A stretch of DNA of 36,948 nt, taken from Muribaculaceae bacterium. GTDB lineage: Bacteria > Bacteroidota > Bacteroidia > Bacteroidales > Muribaculaceae. Made by a program: the position numbers and the translations under genes. The stretch is from assembly GCA_022510445.1 (NCBI GenBank), contig JAFLTN010000011.1, forward strand, positions 1 through 36,948, written 5' to 3'. A model generated the notes under the pieces. It worked only from the letters and a program-made list of their open reading frames with translations. It was not told the origin of the DNA and searched no databases. Below, in pieces: positions 27,561 to 35,608 of the stretch (position 1 is its first letter; each line of letters opens with the position of its first letter).

Positions 27561-27601
27561 TATTATGCCTGATAATAATCAGACGGGTTAGTGGCATAAT
27601 A
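27561..27601 (-). promoter_or_regulatory. Leader hairpin upstream of the - strand secreted gene
   Basis: TATTATGCC (27561-27569) pairs with GGCATAATA (27593-27601). The stem lies in the roughly 95-nt leader of the - strand gene, ending 9 bp before its ATG at 27551, so it could influence translation or mRNA stability. Confidence 0.45.
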
Positions 27602-27650
27602 ATAATAAAAATTTAAATTTGAATAATGGTATTAAATTTTTAGTAAGATG

Positions 27651-27681
27651 CAAATATAGTAATAAAATTTATTTATCCAAA
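27651..27681 (-). promoter_or_regulatory. Promoter of the - strand secreted gene
   Basis: On the - strand TTTG (27678-27681) is followed after exactly 19 nt by TATATTTG (27651-27658) and then C. This is a complete match to the Bacteroidota consensus. The start should fall near 27645. Confidence 0.8.
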
Positions 27682-27688
27682 ATAATAA

Positions 27689-27719
27689 TTTGATAGATAA
27701 AAAATTTTCATTACCTTTG
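27689..27719 (+). promoter_or_regulatory. Promoter of the + strand secreted gene
   Basis: TTTG (27689-27692) is followed after exactly 19 nt by TACCTTTG (27712-27719), a complete match to the Bacteroidota consensus. The leader is about 55 nt. Its -33 box lies 7 bp from that of the divergent promoter. Confidence 0.8.
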
Positions 27720-27779
27720 TAGCCTATTGAGACTAAAAATAGAGTTTCACCAAAGTAATTTAAACCTTAATTAATTCTC

Positions 27780-29114
27780 ATGAAAAACACTACTTTATTG
27801 TTGGCAGCAGCTGTCACTTTCTCCGCATCGGCTGTGACACTTGATGTCAGGGAGACATCATTGCTTACCGATCCGGTGAGAAAAGAAACAAAAAACACGA
27901 TGATGTCTATACAACATCCAAACGTTGAAAAACAAGCTCAAAAATTGCCGACACGTGCAACTTCTATTGAGGAAGTGACCGGAACCTGGACTTTTGATTT
28001 AGGCGACTATTACTTTGCAACTTCAATAGGTCAGTTTAGCAGTCAGTATGTAGCCGAGATTCTCAATGACAATCAACTTATTTTCCAGGATCCTTCCAAC
28101 ATTCAGTTACCCTTCATTGGTGAATATGATGAAACAACTTCTACCTTCAAATTCACGAATGTTTATCTAGGCATGACCGGCCCATATTATATGGCTCAGT
28201 CTCCCTTTGTCTGGAATAACATTACCCAAAAATTTGACTATCAGGATATAACCGGAACTTATAATCCCTCTGACCAGACGATTTCATTTGAGGAAGAACA
28301 TGGAATCGCATGGCTTGTATATGAAGATAAAAACCTTACTAATTTATTAGGTTACGGCGACATATTTGATTTTTTAGGAGCTCACAGACCTTCTGAAGGC
28401 GAAGGCAACGACGACTCCGCATGGGAGAATATAGGAGATGCGCTCTTTATGGACGGCTGGGTGGCTCCCGGTTTCGGACTTGACCAATGGGAAGAAGAAA
28501 ATCAATGGAATGTTCCATTGCAACAAAATATTGATAATCCGAATCTCTTCCGTCTCGTTGATCCATACCATGTAGGACCCATTGCAGCGATGAATCAAAG
28601 TAAAGCAAAAGGTTATATCGTATTCGATATATCAGATCCCGATCATGTTGTTTTCATGCAGGAAAACTCAGGTTTCGCTTATCCGATGGCAGGTATCAAT
28701 ATATTCTATTGCTACAATCGATTGGGCAGTGCGCTTGCTTACGGCGAAGGTACAGTAGAAGAGATTATTGCAAAAGCCGGTGACACAATGCCTTACACCA
28801 CTTATAAAAACGGTGTGGTGACTCTCTCATATGGTGATGCAGAAGACGGCAGCATACTGTATGATGCTAATTTTGGCTACCAGCAGCTTCCTTACGGAGG
28901 AGCTTCATGGGTTGACGAATATAGCGAACCTCTCAATATGGAGGGCTCAATCACATTCCCGGAAGAATTTGTAGCCGCTGTCTATACAATCGAGAAAGAT
29001 GAAAACCTGACTCCGGTGTATTTCAATCTTCAGGGTGTAAGAATATCTAATCCTGAGAAGGGTCAGATTGTTATCAAGAAGCAAGGAAAGACCGGTAAAA
29101 AAATAGCTTTCTAA
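27780..29114 (+). CDS. Secreted protein paralogous to its divergent neighbour (one repeat domain)
   Basis: The 444-residue protein has a signal peptide (MKNTTLLLAAAVTFSASA). One domain with GTWTFDLGDYYFATS and FDFLGAHR follows (about 64-208). The shared third module comes next (LMDGW-type opening FMDGWVAPGFGLDQ, then LVDPYHVGPIAA and FDISDPDHVVFM, about 215-395). The tail carries YFNLQGVRISNPEKGQIVIK. It aligns along its length with the 25635-27551 protein but lacks one repeat domain and the Gly-rich linker. The function of the fold is unknown; the tail suggests export to the surface. A strong terminator follows. Confidence 0.8.
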   Translation: MKNTTLLLAAAVTFSASAVTLDVRETSLLTDPVRKETKNTMMSIQHPNVEKQAQKLPTRATSIEEVTGTWTFDLGDYYFATSIGQFSSQYVAEILNDNQLIFQDPSNIQLPFIGEYDETTSTFKFTNVYLGMTGPYYMAQSPFVWNNITQKFDYQDITGTYNPSDQTISFEEEHGIAWLVYEDKNLTNLLGYGDIFDFLGAHRPSEGEGNDDSAWENIGDALFMDGWVAPGFGLDQWEEENQWNVPLQQNIDNPNLFRLVDPYHVGPIAAMNQSKAKGYIVFDISDPDHVVFMQENSGFAYPMAGINIFYCYNRLGSALAYGEGTVEEIIAKAGDTMPYTTYKNGVVTLSYGDAEDGSILYDANFGYQQLPYGGASWVDEYSEPLNMEGSITFPEEFVAAVYTIEKDENLTPVYFNLQGVRISNPEKGQIVIKKQGKTGKKIAF

Positions 29115-29134
29115 AAAGAAATAATGATAAACTT

Positions 29135-29168
29135 AAAGGCCTCGACTTTCATCAGCCGAGGCCTTTTC
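29135..29168 (+). terminator. Terminator of the + strand secreted gene
   Basis: AAAGGCCTCG (29135-29144) pairs perfectly with CGAGGCCTTT (29157-29166) around a 12-nt loop, followed by T. It lies 20 bp after the stop at 29114. Confidence 0.85.
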
Positions 29169-29233
29169 TATGTGCTTCCCCACGGTCCGGGTGCACCGTA
29201 TGTCAGTGTTCAAAGAAGACCATTTCCTCGGAT

Positions 29234-29277
29234 AAGAATGACGGACAATATGATTAATCATATTGTCCGTCATTCTT
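29234..29277. repeat. Perfect 44-bp palindrome
   Basis: Each half is 22 bp and the centre is TGATTAATCA; every base from 29234 to 29277 matches its complement with no spacer. It lies between convergent genes (the + strand secreted gene and the small - strand membrane gene). As RNA it would form a stem of about 20 bp with a TTAA loop, but neither side continues into a clear T run. Confidence 0.9.
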
Positions 29278-29316
29278 TGGTTGTAAGTCTTATTTCACAA
29301 ACTATGTCTTCTTTGA

Positions 29317-29481
29317 TTATTCAGGCAAAACGTTTTCCACTTGTTCCCCTGCCTGACGATCGGAATCACAAGTTTTAACTAACCCTACAATCAAAAAGGC
29401 TGCAACAATTAAAACAGCAATAATAAAAAAAACAACTGTAGGCTTACTGCAACCTTTCCTTTGTGTTTCTTCTTGTTTCAT
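29317..29481 (-). CDS. Small (54 aa) single-span membrane protein downstream of ureD
   Basis: Reading from the ATG at 29481 gives a 54-residue protein. It has a polar, basic N-terminus (MKQEETQRKGCSKP), one hydrophobic helix (VVFFIIAVLIVAAFLIVGLV) and a short charged tail ending NVLPE before TAA. I do not recognise a family. A -7 element TAAATTTG lies 17-24 bp upstream of the ATG, giving a very short leader and no Shine-Dalgarno, as is normal in this phylum. It lies 76 bp after ureD on the same strand. A role with urease is only a guess from position. Confidence 0.6.
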   Translation of the reverse strand: MKQEETQRKGCSKPTVVFFIIAVLIVAAFLIVGLVKTCDSDRQAGEQVENVLPE

Positions 29482-29497
29482 GTCATTATATTTTTTG

Positions 29498-29505
29498 CAA
29501 ATTTA
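29498..29505 (-). promoter_or_regulatory. -7 element TAAATTTG before the 54-aa gene
   Basis: It is an exact TAnnTTTG match followed by C on the - strand, ending 17 bp before the ATG at 29481. It supports separate transcription of the small gene. A clear -33 box was not found. Confidence 0.5.
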
Positions 29506-29557
29506 ATCAAAATCTTTATGATTTCAGCTCCTTTGAGATAATTTTGCCAATTAACGT

Positions 29558-30505
29558 TTAACGCCATGGGAATTCCGGAGGCACACGCTTCCCTTTTACA
29601 TTCTGCCTGACCAGACTACAAAATTCTCTGACAATTTTCTTTACAGGACCGGGTTCCATCCCGAGTACCTTATAAAGCAACCCTGCATTATTGGGCAGCC
29701 GGGTTATTCCGGCAGCCAATTTCTTATTCAAGAAAACTTCTGTGGCTTCATAAATTTTTCCGGCATTTTCTTCAGGTGTCATCACTATTACATTTGCAAA
29801 AACATCGAAATTACTCATGACACCCAGATTCCTCGGGTTTTCTTCTTTAGGATCTATAACGAACTTTTCCCGGAAGAGCTGTCGCCCGTCGGATCTTTCT
29901 CCGTGACTACAAACCGACAACATATCATATTGGAAAAGTTCTCCATCAGAATAATATTTCCGCCCACCCATAAATATCTCGGAGTAAAAGACTGTAGCGC
30001 TTTCTGCCACACATAGACGGGTATCCGAAATAAATCTGGTATGTTTGCATGGGATAACCGGTTCCGGTATAAATTCCAGATAGGCATTATCTTCCAGAAC
30101 AATATTTTGAATCAAACCGGAATAATTATATTTCATCTCCGCAAGCTTTGTAGCCGCCCCCGTGGAAACATGAGCAAAAGCATCTTTTTTTACAGTGATG
30201 TCCTGACGGTATCTGTCTCCATCTACATTTGGTCCTCCCGATGAAAGAATATATACGCAGGGCATCTCCGGCATCTCTTCATCAAAGTAAAGCTCTTGCT
30301 GCACGATCAAAGGCGCTCTCCGCTCCAGATCCCTTAAAATGCTTTTACCCGTCTTGTCAAGTTCAAATCCCATTCTAAGGTATCCGTGTTTACCCGGAGC
30401 CCCCACATACATGGCTTCCGGCTCACGAAGATATTTCTTCATCTCTCTTGCCTCACTGAAATCAACTTCCGGTGCCGGCAATTTTTCTTTTTTCTGATTA
30501 AGCAT
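29558..30505 (-). CDS. ureD: Urease accessory protein UreD
   Basis: UreD (UreH in some bacteria) binds apo-urease directly and, with UreF and UreG, forms the complex that delivers nickel to the active site. The 315-residue protein shows the family features [20 protein letters not shown] near the N-terminus, then [20 protein letters not shown] and [15 protein letters not shown]. It is the last of the seven ure genes and overlaps ureG by 8 bp, implying coupled translation. Placing ureD last differs from the Klebsiella order, where it comes first. Confidence 0.93.
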   Translation of the reverse strand: MLNQKKEKLPAPEVDFSEAREMKKYLREPEAMYVGAPGKHGYLRMGFELDKTGKSILRDLERRAPLIVQQELYFDEEMPEMPCVYILSSGGPNVDGDRYRQDITVKKDAFAHVSTGAATKLAEMKYNYSGLIQNIVLEDNAYLEFIPEPVIPCKHTRFISDTRLCVAESATVFYSEIFMGGRKYYSDGELFQYDMLSVCSHGERSDGRQLFREKFVIDPKEENPRNLGVMSNFDVFANVIVMTPEENAGKIYEATEVFLNKKLAAGITRLPNNAGLLYKVLGMEPGPVKKIVREFCSLVRQNVKGKRVPPEFPWR

Positions 30506-31136
30506 CGATTTCTGTTATTTCTGCTTTGTCAAAAAGAGCCATTTTGAAAATGAGATCAACAAGTTCATCTATCCCCTCACCTGTCATGCAATTGGTGAAT
30601 ACAAATGGTTTCCCGGGACGCATGAGCCTGGAATCATGATCCATAACTGAAAGGTCGGCATGCACGTAAGGAGCGAGATCGGTCTTGTTAATCACAAGAA
30701 TATCGCTTTGTGAAATACCGGGGCCGTCTTTACGTGGAATCTTGTCACCGGCAGCCACATCAATCACATAGATAAAAAAGTCGACTAATGCCGGCGAAAA
30801 GGTTAATGTCAGATTGTCTCCCCCGCTTTCTATGAGCACAATATCCGTATCCGGAAATTTTGCTTCCATCTCTTCCACAGCAGCTATGTTCATGGAAGGA
30901 TCCTCTCTAACAGCTGTGTGGGGACAAGCTCCGGTTTCAACACCTATTATCTTGTCTTCTATAAGAATACCTTTTAATGTCTTTCTCACATGTTTGGCAT
31001 CTTCGGTGGTTACGATATCATTTGTTATGATGAGTACTTTCTGTCCTAATTGTAATAATTTTGGCGTAATAGCTTCTATAATAGCTGTTTTTCCGGAGCC
31101 TACCGGCCCCCCTATACCTATTCTGCATGTTGACAT
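30498..31136 (-). CDS. ureG: Urease accessory GTPase UreG
   Basis: This SIMIBI-class GTPase powers nickel transfer into urease. The 212 residues include the P-loop GGPVGSGKT (9-17) and the nickel-binding CPH motif (71-73) in [17 protein letters not shown]. Then come [17 protein letters not shown] and the guanine-specificity segment [11 protein letters not shown]. All the catalytic parts are present. It overlaps ureD by 8 bp and lies 54 bp after ureF. Confidence 0.97.
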   Translation of the reverse strand: MSTCRIGIGGPVGSGKTAIIEAITPKLLQLGQKVLIITNDIVTTEDAKHVRKTLKGILIEDKIIGVETGACPHTAVREDPSMNIAAVEEMEAKFPDTDIVLIESGGDNLTLTFSPALVDFFIYVIDVAAGDKIPRKDGPGISQSDILVINKTDLAPYVHADLSVMDHDSRLMRPGKPFVFTNCMTGEGIDELVDLIFKMALFDKAEITEIDA

Positions 31137-31190
31137 AGGAATGGTGGTTTTATGGTTAATGTTTAATTGTTATTTTTATTTAGAAGGGAA

Positions 31191-31889
31191 TCAGTTCATA
31201 AACATACGCATGTTCCCTTTTTCATGAAGAGAAGCCAGTATATCCAGCTCTGGATAAAAGGCATTCATATCGTTCAGACCCATACCGGATGCTTCTTTAT
31301 AATGAGACTCAACTTCGCCTGACAATTCTTCCAGAATCAGCTGCGTGTCGTAATGAGAAACCTTAACGCATCTGAGGGCAGCCCCCAGAACCATATTGAT
31401 GACTCCATATTGATGGCTGCAGAAAAGCTCCTGTTCTGAAATGCCCGCACAGGCAAAAATTATCCCCTGGGCTATCGGATACATCCCCGGTGTCCGGTTC
31501 TTATTTATTGCATCCAGCCATTCTTTTATTAATTTGTCTTCATACAATTTAACAGAAAGTTCAGAAAGTTTCTTACCCATTCTGGTTGACATCTGACGCG
31601 CTTCTTCATTCATCTTGAAGCCATATAGATATTGGTCAATCTCCTGACACCTGATAATATCTCCTTTTAAAAAAGCCCGGTGAGATAACAATGCCGCTAC
31701 CCCATCACTATAAGCAGCCTGATGAGACTGCGACCTGACAAAATCTTTAAGAGTTTTAGAGTCGGTGACAATTCTTTCAAAAGAGGCTGTCTCAAGTCCG
31801 TTTGAAAAAGAAAAAGTGCCGACCGGGAAAGCTGAATCGGTGAATTGAAGTAATCGCATCACTTTTACCATATCATTCATTTTTGCCAT
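31191..31889 (-). CDS. ureF: Urease accessory protein UreF
   Basis: UreF acts with UreD and UreG as the activation complex and gates GTP hydrolysis. The 232-residue protein shows the family opening LLQFTDSAFPVGTFSFSNGL, the central GVAALLSHRAF region and LRCVKVSHYDTQLILEEL near the C-terminus. Three nearby ATGs (31889, 31880, 31871) could start it; I kept the longest. It lies 20 bp after ureE. Confidence 0.93.
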   Translation of the reverse strand: MAKMNDMVKVMRLLQFTDSAFPVGTFSFSNGLETASFERIVTDSKTLKDFVRSQSHQAAYSDGVAALLSHRAFLKGDIIRCQEIDQYLYGFKMNEEARQMSTRMGKKLSELSVKLYEDKLIKEWLDAINKNRTPGMYPIAQGIIFACAGISEQELFCSHQYGVINMVLGAALRCVKVSHYDTQLILEELSGEVESHYKEASGMGLNDMNAFYPELDILASLHEKGNMRMFMN

Positions 31890-31909
31890 TCAAATACTCG
31901 TCAGATTTA

Positions 31910-32536
31910 TCAAAATGAATCAGAATGGGTATGGCCTTCTATTGAACGTCCATGAGTATGAGGATGAACATGACCATGGGAGTATTCATGCGAATGACTT
32001 TCATGTCCAGCTCCTCCGAAAAGTCTTCTGATTTCATGGGGGGCCAAATAGGGAATCACCTCTATCCCCTTTTGAAAATCATACGTGATCCCTTCAATAT
32101 GGTGAGTTTCCATCACAGAAAGCATAACTTTTTTATCGACAGTCAGAGGCACAAAGACTTTCATTCCTTTTACAACCGCCGGCCAATGTTGATTACCTAT
32201 CGCATGGCCCAATTCAACAGAAATTCTTATAAGTGATTCGGGGTCTTTTGAAGAAAGTCCCTCCATATCGATCACAAGAACCGGACTCAATTCAATTTTA
32301 AGAACAACTGCTGTCTGTTTCTCAGAATCATAATCAATAATATCACCATCAACTATTTGTGAGTGTCGTGCTAAAGCAATAGGATATTCTTTACCTGAAC
32401 TCCCCTTACCGAGGAATCGGGATTTTTGGGCAGTCCACTGGTCTAAAAAAATGTATTCGATATCGGCTTTTTCAAGTTTTTTCTTCCATTCATCCGAATG
32501 GTTAATATTGCCGAGAACTTCATTATAAATTTTCAT
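31910..32536 (-). CDS. ureE: Urease nickel metallochaperone UreE
   Basis: UreE carries nickel to UreG. I start it at the ATG at 32536 (MKIYNEVLGNINHSDEW), giving 208 residues. The open frame reaches farther upstream, but that part is unlike UreE and runs into the ureC end. The N-terminal peptide-binding domain is followed by the metal-binding domain (ALARHSQIVDGDII, then AIGNQHWPAVV with the conserved His region). The last 35 residues are very histidine-rich (HSHEYSHGHVHPHTHGR), a nickel-storage tail. The gap before it holds a terminator-like hairpin. Confidence 0.93.
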   Translation of the reverse strand: MKIYNEVLGNINHSDEWKKKLEKADIEYIFLDQWTAQKSRFLGKGSSGKEYPIALARHSQIVDGDIIDYDSEKQTAVVLKIELSPVLVIDMEGLSSKDPESLIRISVELGHAIGNQHWPAVVKGMKVFVPLTVDKKVMLSVMETHHIEGITYDFQKGIEVIPYLAPHEIRRLFGGAGHESHSHEYSHGHVHPHTHGRSIEGHTHSDSF

Positions 32537-32556
32537 TATTATCGAAAAAATAAATA

Positions 32557-32591
32557 AGACAGGTGGAACCCAGGTTAGATTCCTCCTGTCT
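32557..32591 (-). terminator. Terminator-like hairpin between ureC and ureE
   Basis: On the - strand AGACAGG-A-GG pairs with CC-A-CCTGTCT (32557-32566 with 32582-32591), with one internal mismatch. It is followed directly by a T-rich run (TATTTATTTTTTC). It sits in the 82-bp gap inside the ure operon and may act as a partial terminator or mRNA-processing stem. Confidence 0.55.
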
Positions 32592-32618
32592 AAAGAATAA
32601 TTTATGACAAACAAATCA

Positions 32619-34337
32619 TTAACTGAACCAATAGAGTTGAGCCAAAGGCAATTCTTTTGCCGGTGGAACATATGCTTTATATCCGTCGACAGTCACCTCA
32701 AAGGTTTCAGGATTCACCTCGATAAACGGAGTAGCGGTGTTGCGAACCATATCGGCTTTAGTCAGCTGGCGCACTCCATGCACCGGGTAAACGATTGATT
32801 CCAGACCGAGTTTTTCTTTAATGCCATTTTCAAAGGAGGCTTTTGATACGAACTGCATCCTTGTGGCGGCAGTTTCTTTTCCTGTGAAGCCATACATCGG
32901 ACGCATAATCTTCGGCTGCGGGGTGGTAAGTGAAGAGTTGGGATCACCCATATTAGCCCAGTTAATAAGTCCGCCTTTAATGACAAGCTTCGGTTTGGTT
33001 CCAAAGAATGCCGGTTCCCAAAGAACAAGGTCAGCCATCTTTCCTTTTGCAATGGAGCCAAGCACATCACTTATACCGTAGCAAATAGCCGGATTGAGAG
33101 TAATTTGTGCAAGATAACGCAGAACACGGAAATTGTCATTGCCATCGGCATCTTCCGGTAACTTACCTCTGACACTCTTCATATAGGAAGCCATCTGGAA
33201 AGTTCTCATGAAAGATTCCCCGACACGGCCCATTGCCTGAGAGTCGGATGATACCATTGAGATAATTCCTAAATCATGGAAAACATTTTCAGCCGACTGT
33301 GTTTCCGGACGCACACGGCTTTCTGCAAATGACACGTCGGAAGGTATATTGGGATTAAGATTATGGCAAACCATAATCATATCGAACAGCTCTGCCTGAG
33401 AATTTATTCCGAAGGGTAAAGTAGGATTGGTTGAAGATGGGAGTACGTTGGATAACGACGCCACCTTTAACAAGTCAGGTGCATGACCTCCTCCGGCTCC
33501 TTCAGTATGATATGAATGGATGGTGCGGCCATCTATCGCAGCAATAGTATCCTCCACATAACCGCTCTCGTTAAGTGTGTCGGAGTGTAATGCTACCTGA
33601 ACATCATATCTGTCGGCAGCTGACATACATGTGCGAAGTGCTGCCGGTGTGGTTCCCCAATCTTCGTGGATTTTAAGGCCACAAGCACCATTTTCCAATT
33701 CGACATCTATATTCTGTGCAACAGAGATATTTCCTTTAGCCAGAAGACCAACATTAATCGGGAGACCTTCACAAGCCTTAAGCATCTGATGAATATTCCA
33801 GCGACCGGCGGTGATCGTAGTTCCGTTAGTTCCGTCAGTTGGTCCGACACCACCACCTATCAAAGTAGTGATACCGTTTGAGAGACAGTTGACTGCCTGT
33901 TGAGGTGTGCAGAAATGCACATGACCGTCGATTCCGGCTGCCGTGAGAATCATATGCTCGCCTGAGATAGCATCTGTAGACGGTCCGGTCACAAGATCCG
34001 GGGAAACTCCATCCATAACATTTGGATTACCGGCTTTCCCTATTCCTGCAATTTTACCATCTTTAACGCCTACGTCTGCCTTGATGACACCAAGAATCGG
34101 ATCAAGTATCGTTACATTTGTAATTACGAGATCAAGACTGCCGGCATCGGGAGTACATTCGTTAGCAAGACCCATTCCGTCTCGCAGAGTTTTTCCTCCT
34201 CCATAAACAACCTCATCACCTAAGTATCGGAGATCTTTTTCTATTTCAACATAAAGATCTGTATTGCCAAGTCGTATCTTATCGCCTACGGTTGGGCCGA
34301 AAAGGTTATTATATTCTTTCCTTGAAATTGTTGCCAT
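32619..34337 (-). CDS. ureC: Urease subunit alpha (catalytic)
   Basis: It hydrolyses urea to ammonia and carbamate at a dinickel centre. The 572-residue chain has every expected ligand: H139 and H141 in DGHVHF, the carbamylated K222 in GLKIHEDWG, H251 in VALHSD, H277 in HSYHTEGAGGGH, and D365 in SSDSQAMG. The mobile-flap C324-H325 in MVCHNLN is also intact. Length matches the standard 566-572. It is third in the operon, 12 bp after ureB. Confidence 0.98.
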   Translation of the reverse strand: MATISRKEYNNLFGPTVGDKIRLGNTDLYVEIEKDLRYLGDEVVYGGGKTLRDGMGLANECTPDAGSLDLVITNVTILDPILGVIKADVGVKDGKIAGIGKAGNPNVMDGVSPDLVTGPSTDAISGEHMILTAAGIDGHVHFCTPQQAVNCLSNGITTLIGGGVGPTDGTNGTTITAGRWNIHQMLKACEGLPINVGLLAKGNISVAQNIDVELENGACGLKIHEDWGTTPAALRTCMSAADRYDVQVALHSDTLNESGYVEDTIAAIDGRTIHSYHTEGAGGGHAPDLLKVASLSNVLPSSTNPTLPFGINSQAELFDMIMVCHNLNPNIPSDVSFAESRVRPETQSAENVFHDLGIISMVSSDSQAMGRVGESFMRTFQMASYMKSVRGKLPEDADGNDNFRVLRYLAQITLNPAICYGISDVLGSIAKGKMADLVLWEPAFFGTKPKLVIKGGLINWANMGDPNSSLTTPQPKIMRPMYGFTGKETAATRMQFVSKASFENGIKEKLGLESIVYPVHGVRQLTKADMVRNTATPFIEVNPETFEVTVDGYKAYVPPAKELPLAQLYWFS

Positions 34338-34349
34338 AACTGAGTGAGA

Positions 34350-34898
34350 TTATTTTTTAACTTCTGATTGGGTATAGCCTGATTCGGCCTCATCTTCACT
34401 TACATTCTTAAATCCATATTCCTTAACTCTTCTGAGAGCTTCCACATGTTTAGGATAGAATGTTGGCTTATCTTCCAAACCGGCATAACCGTTAACCAAA
34501 TCATTAAATCCGATCACACGGTTCTTTCCTCCGTATTGCACGAGTTCCACTTCTTTCTCTTCTCCCGGTTCAAAACGGATAGCGGTTGTGGCCGGTATAT
34601 TGAGATGATAACCGAAAGCTTTGTTGCGGTCGAATTCCATATAACGGTTCACCTCAAAAAAATGGAAATGACTGCCAATTTGAATGGGACGGTCACCGGT
34701 GTTTCTTACTGTCAGTTTAACTGTGCGACGATATGCATTATAGGTGATCTCTTCATCTTTGAGAATTACACCTCCCACAGGGACATATTCCGAGGGTGTG
34801 AAACCTGGAGTGTCAGGATATGCGATGGCCGGTTTTCCCGGAAAGATTCCCTTCATTGAAGCATAGCTTTCTTGCGCTGGATTATTTGCCTGATCCAT
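34350..34898 (-). CDS. ureB: Urease subunit beta, extended at both ends
   Basis: This structural subunit assembles with UreA and UreC. The core (about residues 33-145) matches UreB, with VPVGGVILKDEEITYNAYRR, then VRNTGDRPIQIGSHFHFFEVN and RFEPGEEKEVELV. The 182 residues exceed the usual 100-125: about 32 extra residues precede the core and about 37 charged ones follow it. The start at 34898 could be shortened to the internal Met near residue 15, still leaving an extension. It lies 47 bp after ureA. Confidence 0.95.
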   Translation of the reverse strand: MDQANNPAQESYASMKGIFPGKPAIAYPDTPGFTPSEYVPVGGVILKDEEITYNAYRRTVKLTVRNTGDRPIQIGSHFHFFEVNRYMEFDRNKAFGYHLNIPATTAIRFEPGEEKEVELVQYGGKNRVIGFNDLVNGYAGLEDKPTFYPKHVEALRRVKEYGFKNVSEDEAESGYTQSEVKK

Positions 34899-34945
34899 AT
34901 GTAAGTAAGTGTTTCTTTTGTTGGTTTTGAATTAATTCTGTCAGG

Positions 34946-35248
34946 TTACTTAATAGGGTGATGGATACTAACCAGTCGACTGCCGTCGGTAAATACAGCC
35001 TCCACCTGAAGAAGGCTGATCATATCAGCAACACCTTCCATTACATCGTCTTTTGTCAAAACATTGGCAGCATCGTGCATGACTTCTTCAACTGTCTTTC
35101 CCTCTCTGGCACCTTCAAGAGCTGCACTTGTAATATATGCCACAGCTTCGGGATAATTCAGTTTCAGACCCTTCTTAAGTCTCCGCTCTGCGATTAGTCC
35201 TACCATCAGCAGAGTCAGTTTGTCTTGTTCTTTTGGAGTAAAATGCAT
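34946..35248 (-). CDS. ureA: Urease subunit gamma
   Basis: This 100-residue subunit matches UreA throughout: [20 protein letters not shown], then [20 protein letters not shown], the central [21 protein letters not shown] and the C-terminal [18 protein letters not shown]. It is the first gene of the operon and follows a complete promoter at 35288-35317 with a leader of about 33 nt. Confidence 0.98.
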   Translation of the reverse strand: MHFTPKEQDKLTLLMVGLIAERRLKKGLKLNYPEAVAYITSAALEGAREGKTVEEVMHDAANVLTKDDVMEGVADMISLLQVEAVFTDGSRLVSIHHPIK

Positions 35249-35287
35249 AATTTAATTTTATTAAGGATTTCTCCGTTTTTATCATCG

Positions 35288-35317
35288 CAAATTTAGAAAA
35301 TAATGGGAGTTCTGCAA
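35288..35317 (-). promoter_or_regulatory. Promoter of the urease operon
   Basis: On the - strand TTG (35315-35317) is followed after 19 nt by TAAATTTG (35288-35295) and then C. It fits the Bacteroidota consensus at ideal spacing. Transcription should start near 35281. No obvious operator is visible around it. Confidence 0.75.
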
Positions 35318-35539
35318 CAAAAAAATAAATGTTTTTTAGCGGCATTTCGTGACTACTTTTCAGTGTCGGTAATTATTTTAATCATCTTTACAAATATCCT
35401 GTATAGATTATCACCAATTATTACTTATATCAAGAATCTTACAACAAAAAATGTTTTATAACACAAACTAAAAGACGCACGGGAAAAACTGGTGCTTTCC
35501 GACCATGCATGAGTAAATTCCTCGAAGGGGATTTCTATA

Positions 35540-35584
35540 GTATACCCCGGCATAAGGTCTTCGCTCCTTTATGCCGGGGTATAC
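35540..35584 (-). terminator. Long hairpin after the DUF5723 gene
   Basis: GTATACCCCGGCATAA (35540-35555) pairs perfectly with TTATGCCGGGGTATAC (35569-35584), a 16-bp stem with a 13-nt loop, 24 bp after the stop. There is no strong T run, so termination may be weak or the stem may protect the 3' end. Confidence 0.65.
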
Positions 35585-35608
35585 ATCGAATATTTCCGCT
35601 GACCTTTA

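Larger units (their letters stand above)
35249..35608. other. Intergenic region between the urease operon and the DUF5723 gene
   Basis: This 360-bp gap holds the urease promoter (35288-35317) and, at its far end, the hairpin at 35540-35584. Between them (about 35320-35530) I see no gene or convincing RNA; it is AT-rich. Confidence 0.6.

Noticed and set aside
29124..29378. An 84-codon frame on the + strand after the secreted paralogue
   Set aside because: It runs through the terminator at 29135-29168 and the 44-bp palindrome, has no recognisable domain, and overlaps the better-supported 54-residue gene on the other strand.
32537..32671. A 45-codon upstream extension of the UreE frame
   Set aside because: The extra residues do not resemble UreE, overlap the end of ureC and pass through the hairpin at 32557-32591; the family start MKIY lies at 32536.
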